From a bacterium (lineage in GTDB: Bacteria; Zhuqueibacterota; QNDG01; JAGLOF01), in the NCBI GenBank assembly GCA_016934955.1, contig JAFGRY010000032.1, positions 19,311 through 83,310 of the forward strand: a DNA stretch of 64,000 bases. Direction: 5' to 3'. The notes beneath the pieces were generated by a model. That model was given only the letters and a program-made list of their open reading frames with translations. It was not told where the DNA came from and searched no databases. Numbering within the stretch: position 1 is the first letter of the stretch; each line of letters begins with the position of its first letter. The translations under genes were made by a program, and so were the position numbers. Of this stretch, positions 60,913 to 64,000 are shown one piece after another.

Positions 60913-61094
60913 TTATTTTATAAATAGATTTGGATTCATGATGCTACTCTAACTCTTTGTTATGGAGAGAATTGTATAATAATTCTTTAGAGTGTACAAA
61001 GTTCAGGGAAAATTTTATAGATTTTCTCTGAGTAAGATATAAATGAATTCGATTAATATGTTAAATTCTCATAATTCTCAGTTAGGGATCTAAT
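60913..61094. other. AT-rich gap between cassette 1 and the MauE-type gene
   Basis: No gene is seen. It contains a third, shorter copy of the spacer repeat (60990-61038) and TATAAT-like sequences, but no convincing complete promoter. Confidence 0.5.
60990..61038. repeat. Third, degenerate copy of the spacer repeat
   Basis: GTTCAGGGAAAATTTTATAG followed by a TTTCTCTGAGTAAGAT segment resembles the post-AraC spacer at 58847-58895 (TTTCAGGGAAAATTTCAAGG then TTTTTCAGGGAAAGAT) and the copy from 63771. It suggests that an AraC-spacer unit once also separated the two cassettes. Confidence 0.5.
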
Positions 61095-61493
61095 GTGCAT
61101 TTCAATGAAAAATATTTAAAACAGGGCTTGAGGATATTGTTAGGATTAGTGTTTGTTGTCTCCGCTTTGACAAAATTGGTCGGTCCTGTAAGTTTTATTC
61201 ATGCAATTGGAAAAATTAATTTCTTTGCCTCTTCTACAGATTCTGTTTTTGCGTATATCTTTATCATATTCGAGCTCTCCGTTGGGGTACTGTTAATAAT
61301 TAAATATCATCATATGACTTTGATAATTGCATCATTAATGTTGATTGTATTTAGTTGTTATCTTGGCTTCAAGCTTATAACAAATGACACAAGTGATTGT
61401 GGTTGTTTCGGAGATCTCTTGCCTCAAAGTAATTTAATATCATTGAGCAAAAATTTTATTCTCTTGATCATGGCAGTATATATTTATGAATAA
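61095..61493 (+). CDS. MauE/DoxX-type membrane protein
   Basis: A 132-aa protein with four hydrophobic helices (about 10-30, 50-68, 75-93 and 112-130). The segment DCGCFGD (about 100-106) between helices 3 and 4, and the N-terminal LRILLGLVFVVSALTKL, are typical of the MauE/DoxX group, which partners thiol-disulfide chemistry in the periplasm, for example in methylamine dehydrogenase maturation. GTG is the likely start, 7 nt after TAGGGA. A role in oxidative folding of the neighbouring cysteine-rich peptides is inferred. Confidence 0.8.
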   Translation: MHFNEKYLKQGLRILLGLVFVVSALTKLVGPVSFIHAIGKINFFASSTDSVFAYIFIIFELSVGVLLIIKYHHMTLIIASLMLIVFSCYLGFKLITNDTSDCGCFGDLLPQSNLISLSKNFILLIMAVYIYE

Positions 61494-61497
61494 ATAA

Positions 61498-61632
61498 GAT
61501 TATAACAATTCTTTTAATCATGATTGTGGATGTTTTGGGAATTATATACATCGTAATAATTTGATGGTACTAATACAGAACATTTTTTTATTAAAAATTC
61601 TGGTATATCTCTATGAAAAAAATGAAGATTAA
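61498..61632 (+). pseudogene. Truncated C-terminal part of a second MauE-type gene
   Basis: A reading frame with no start codon, closed by TAA at 61630-61632, encodes DCGCFG, then NNL, then NIFLL and LVYLYE. These align in order with DCGCFGD, SNL, NFILL and AVYIYE of the intact MauE-type protein just upstream. Only the last 40 or so residues remain. Its end overlaps the start of the second cassette in another frame. It is best read as the remnant left by a duplication or deletion. Confidence 0.75.
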
Positions 61633-62131
61633 ACATTTAATTATTTTCATATTATCTGCCGCTATTATTTTTATTAATGGTGTAGTATTTTTTCAAAATC
61701 AATTTAAATCAAAGAAAACCCATCGAATGAATGTTGATGGACTTGATTATTATAATCAAGTTTTAGAAAAAATCGAACTTGTTCAAAAAGATGTCATAGT
61801 AGAACTGCCTAGAGGTCATGCAAGTATGATGATTTGTTTGAATGGGAAACGACTAAATGAAATAAATAAAATTCTAGAAAAAGTACATCAATCAAATATT
61901 TGTATTGATGTTTTCTTTATTAAAAATAATATACCTTTATTTTATAAAGGTAAGGTAAATTTTTATAGTCTAAAAAATATCGATTGGTTACAAGACTATC
62001 AGTTATCACCATCTGATGATTTTATTTTTGTTGTAAACGACGAAAATAGAATCGAATATTTTGAAAATTTTCAAATCACTAGTCACAAAATAAAGTTGTT
62101 AATGACCAATTTTACAGTGGAGAAAAAATGA
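61613..62131 (+). CDS. Cassette 2: membrane-anchored thioredoxin-like protein lacking CxxC
   Basis: A 172-aa paralogue of the protein at 59049-59576. A membrane helix (about 8-27) is followed by GLDYY, LPRG and a C-terminal YQLSPSDDFIFVVNDENRIEYF (in parts YQLSPSDDFIFVV and NRIEYF) that matches the first copy strand for strand. The DKNG turn has drifted to DENR and CxxC is again absent. ATG 61613 is chosen; ATG 61622 is also possible, and neither has a Shine-Dalgarno. It overlaps the next gene by 4 nt, exactly as in cassette 1. Confidence 0.75.
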   Translation: MKKMKIKHLIIFILSAAIIFINGVVFFQNQFKSKKTHRMNVDGLDYYNQVLEKIELVQKDVIVELPRGHASMMICLNGKRLNEINKILEKVHQSNICIDVFFIKNNIPLFYKGKVNFYSLKNIDWLQDYQLSPSDDFIFVVNDENRIEYFENFQITSHKIKLLMTNFTVEKK

Positions 62132-63129
62132 AAATATCAAATTTCATTTATTTAATTGCACTTTTAGTCTCGGGATCTGTATTCTCTCAGGATCGATTTG
62201 ACCTGCATACGCTTACTGCAGAATATCAGATTGAACCCGATGATGACCATCCCTACATTAACCAGGCATCGTTTATTCATTATAATAAATCAGATTCTTT
62301 GATATATGTTGTTAATAAAGGAGACAACAATATTCTTGTTTTTGATACGAACCTTAATTATATCTGCACGATCGGCCGGTTTGGTCAGGGCCCTGGTGAG
62401 TTTCAAAAAATTTCCGCAATTTCGACGTCACGAGGAGGTAATTTAATTGTAACAGATCGAGGAAGAATACAAATATTGACAAAGACAGGTGATTATCTCG
62501 GAGGATTCCGGGTTCAGCTTCGTGTGCCTGCTTTTCCTGTGTGCAGCTGTGTCGATAGCAAAGGGAGAATTTTTTTACCGTATGTTGCCGGTGACAGCTT
62601 AATTAGTGTATATTCATTAGACGGGAAATTACTGACGCATTTTGGCAAGATTTATGAAATTACCAAGATATACACGGGACATGAATCTAAAGCAGATGAT
62701 AACCTGGTTCATTTACGGATTGATTCAGATGATAATATTTATGTTGTATTTTTAAATAAGCCGATAATCAGAAAATATAACAGTGATTTATCTCTTGTAT
62801 ATGAACGAGATTATTCTCATTTATCTGCTATTAAAGTGAAGGACAGGGAAAACCAGGAAACCTGGAGGGAAATAAAGGGGAGAAGAGGCTTTTATATTTT
62901 TAATGAATATTTTAAGGCGGTCTGTTTAAATGACGATTATCTATATATTCATGTACCAGCGGAGAAGTTTCCTGTATTCATGATTGAAAAGAAGACAGGA
63001 AATATATGCAAAGAATTTAGATTCTTGGGGCTGGACAAGAAAAATTATCCTATTGATAATATGTGCTGCGCTGATGATAAGATAATCACTTCATCTCTAG
63101 GTAACCTTTTAATAATAATTAATAAATAG
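62128..63129 (+). CDS. Cassette 2: secreted 6-bladed beta-propeller protein
   Basis: A 333-aa paralogue, equal in length to the propeller of cassette 1. The signal peptide ends GSVFSQ. Shared segments include LIYVVNKGDNNILVFD, IGRFGQGPGEF, LIVTDRGRIQI, FPVCSCVDSKG and DNIYVVFLNKPIIRKY. Conservation is high in the blade cores and lower near the C-terminus. It is coupled to the upstream gene by an ATGA overlap and lies 10 nt before the second peptide gene. Confidence 0.88.
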   Translation: MKISNFIYLIALLVSGSVFSQDRFDLHTLTAEYQIEPDDDHPYINQASFIHYNKSDSLIYVVNKGDNNILVFDTNLNYICTIGRFGQGPGEFQKISAISTSRGGNLIVTDRGRIQILTKTGDYLGGFRVQLRVPAFPVCSCVDSKGRIFLPYVAGDSLISVYSLDGKLLTHFGKIYEITKIYTGHESKADDNLVHLRIDSDDNIYVVFLNKPIIRKYNSDLSLVYERDYSHLSAIKVKDRENQETWREIKGRRGFYIFNEYFKAVCLNDDYLYIHVPAEKFPVFMIEKKTGNICKEFRFLGLDKKNYPIDNMCCADDKIITSSLGNLLIIINK

Positions 63130-63139
63130 GAGGTTTGAT

Positions 63140-63466
63140 ATGAAAAAGCTGTCAGGTGTTTCATTGTGCTTGGCATTGATTGTAACTTTTGCAAATATTT
63201 ATGGCGCTTTACCTCATCAATGGGCATGTAACGGTGGCTGTGTAAGTGATCCGCAGGTTCCGTTATGTAGTTGCACTGACAGGTCAGGATATCCACCGGG
63301 CAGCTGTGTGGAAACGTGTGAATCGTCCACTTTTCCCAGTGAACCAATCGGGAATTGCGCGTATCATTGTATAAATTACAATCCTGATGGAACAATAAAA
63401 AGTGAACGTAGTGGGCAAGTAAATTGTTATGGAGAAGATTGCACTTGTTCCAAGAAAGAAATATAG
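63140..63466 (+). CDS. Cassette 2: secreted peptide with 11 cysteines
   Basis: A 108-aa paralogue of the first peptide, equal in length. The signal peptide ends ANIYGA, probably cleaved before LPHQWAC. All 11 mature cysteines are kept, with identical gaps except x12 instead of x10 in one loop. Shared motifs are W-x-C-x-G-G-C, CSCTD-x-SG, PGSC or AGSC, GNCA and CSK. Between the cysteines the sequences have diverged widely, the pattern expected of disulfide-stabilised effectors. A perfect AGGAGG lies 7 nt before the ATG. Confidence 0.82.
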   Translation: MKKLSGVSLCLALIVTFANIYGALPHQWACNGGCVSDPQVPLCSCTDRSGYPPGSCVETCESSTFPSEPIGNCAYHCINYNPDGTIKSERSGQVNCYGEDCTCSKKEI

Positions 63467-63618
63467 ATTCTCATTTATCTTAATTTGGAAATTAATATAT
63501 AAATAAAGTCGAGAATTTTGTAGTAGAAGATAGATTATACCTGTTGGTTTAGTATGTTTGTTCAAAAACATTAAACGAGACTAATGTTATCCTGATCGGA
63601 CCACAAAAAGGTGAAAAA

Positions 63619-63774
63619 CTCCGATACTTATTACTGACCGAAAGAGGCAAGTATATCATGATTTAAAACGCCCACGCGATCGAGCTCAACGATGAGAGCG
63701 CGCTCTGTCCTCTAGTTCGCAGAAAGCGGGGCATGACGTTTTCAGAATACAAGCGGCATCTGCTCAGTGGGTGA
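63619..63774 (+). pseudogene. Decayed copy of the AraC-type regulator gene
   Basis: The frame reads LLLTE, YIM, a TAA stop at 63664-63666, then NAHAIELNDESALCPLVRRK and GMTFSEYKRHL to TGA. This matches the intact gene at 58509-58853 (LLLTE, YIMMHYAHAIGLNDESALCHLVRRK) almost residue for residue. The N-terminal helix-turn-helix is missing and a stop interrupts the rest. Its base composition is close to the GC-rich side, unlike the island it borders. Confidence 0.85.
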
Positions 63775-63867
63775 AAATTTCAGGAGATTTTTCAGGGAAA
63801 GATTAAATTAAAATTAGTTAATTTTAATAATAAAAGCTCTAATTTTTTAGTAATGCCTTTGGTGGTT
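63631..63867. repeat. Right flanking repeat of the cassette island
   Basis: It matches 58710-58957 in the same orientation, covering the AraC 3' end plus the following spacer with TTTCAGGGAAAGATT and TTTTTTAGTAATGCCTTTGG. The coding part has drifted less than the spacer, which also carries a small deletion. Confidence 0.8.
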
Positions 63868-64000
63868 GTTGATGCCAATGATTGCACCGTCAACAATCGA
63901 AATTGATATGTAAAAACACTAGTGTCCGGTTAAAGGTATAAAAAATAAAAAATATGGCCCAACTTACCTCAAAAATTGTTATATTCTAGTGCACCTAAAA

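Larger units (their letters stand above)
58854..63618. other. AT-rich cassette island
   Basis: Base composition drops abruptly from GC-rich to strongly AT-rich just after the AraC-type gene and stays so to the decayed AraC copy. Codons in the island favour A/T third positions, unlike every gene before 58.8 kb. The content is two copies of a three-gene cassette plus MauE-type genes. This suggests horizontal acquisition or a distinct evolutionary regime. Confidence 0.7.
63467..64000. other. 534-bp end region with decayed AraC copy and no intact gene
   Basis: It contains a weak AT hairpin (63480-63495), the decayed AraC-type gene (63619-63774), the right flanking repeat (63631-63867), an inverted repeat TTGTTGATG/CGTCAACAA (63866-63896), and a CTAGTGTCCGGTTAAAG segment near 63919 that might be the end of a mobile element. 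The window ends before this can be tested. Confidence 0.6.

Overview
The window looks like a chromosomal segment from a GC-rich member of the FCB superphylum (Bacteroidota, Fibrobacterota and related candidate phyla). The evidence is four tandem giant secreted proteins that all end in an NYPNPFN / FlgD-like type IX secretion (T9SS) sorting domain, a FadL-type porin, a DUF5916 outer-membrane protein, a sulfatase and glycoside-hydrolase island, and promoters whose -10 box is repeatedly TATATT. I cannot assign a phylum or genus. Most genes are clearly GC-rich, while about 58.9-63.6 kb is strikingly AT-rich and looks acquired or differently evolving.

Layout. 0.3-16.8 kb (+): four surface/secreted proteins. 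Two have SGNH-hydrolase heads, the first with 11 bacterial Ig-like (Big_1) repeats and the second with dockerin and cohesin modules. The third carries a cohesin-like domain, and the fourth carries PKD and InlB-type repeats. A sigma-54-type promoter precedes the first. 17.0-18.5 kb (-): FadL/OmpP1 porin, divergent from a SPOR lipoprotein. 19.3-29.3 kb (+): housekeeping run yebC-ruvC-ruvA-ruvB-queA-ispD-ispF-dedA-gltX-polA. 29.4 kb (-): tRNA-Leu(CAG) with its own promoter and terminator. 29.5-33.9 kb (+): smpB-tyrS-PAP2 phosphatase-macrodomain-NCS2 purine permease. 33.9-40.1 kb (-): DUF1846, an Aas-like acyl-ACP/CoA synthetase, typA, a cyclophilin and a small membrane protein.

40.3-53.9 kb (+) is a co-directional catabolic island: GH2 glycosidase with PA14, aldose 1-epimerase, sulfatase, a predicted TIM-barrel hydrolase of unknown family, a transglutaminase-like lipoprotein, a NupG-type transporter, a Gfo/Idh/MocA oxidoreductase, and a fusion of a sugar isomerase/epimerase barrel with DUF1080. 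The last two point to glycoside cleavage through a 3-keto intermediate. There is no SusC/SusD pair. sfsA (-) and a DUF5916 protein (+) follow, with repeat-rich non-coding stretches around them (53.9-54.5 and 57.6-58.5 kb).

The most interesting region is 58.5-63.9 kb. Two copies of a three-gene cassette lie in tandem. Each copy encodes a membrane-anchored, thioredoxin-like protein lacking CxxC (175/172 aa), a 6-bladed beta-propeller protein (333/333 aa) and a small secreted peptide (108/108 aa) with 11 conserved cysteines. A MauE/DoxX-type membrane protein lies between the cassettes, followed by the truncated C-terminus of a second MauE. The array is bracketed by an intact stand-alone AraC-type regulator and a decayed copy of the same gene, and a repeated spacer is found at three places. 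I propose a self-duplicating cassette that makes, folds and exports a cysteine-rich peptide. It is analogous in layout to the NVEALA/beta-propeller loci of Bacteroides but not obviously the same family. Its function is unknown.
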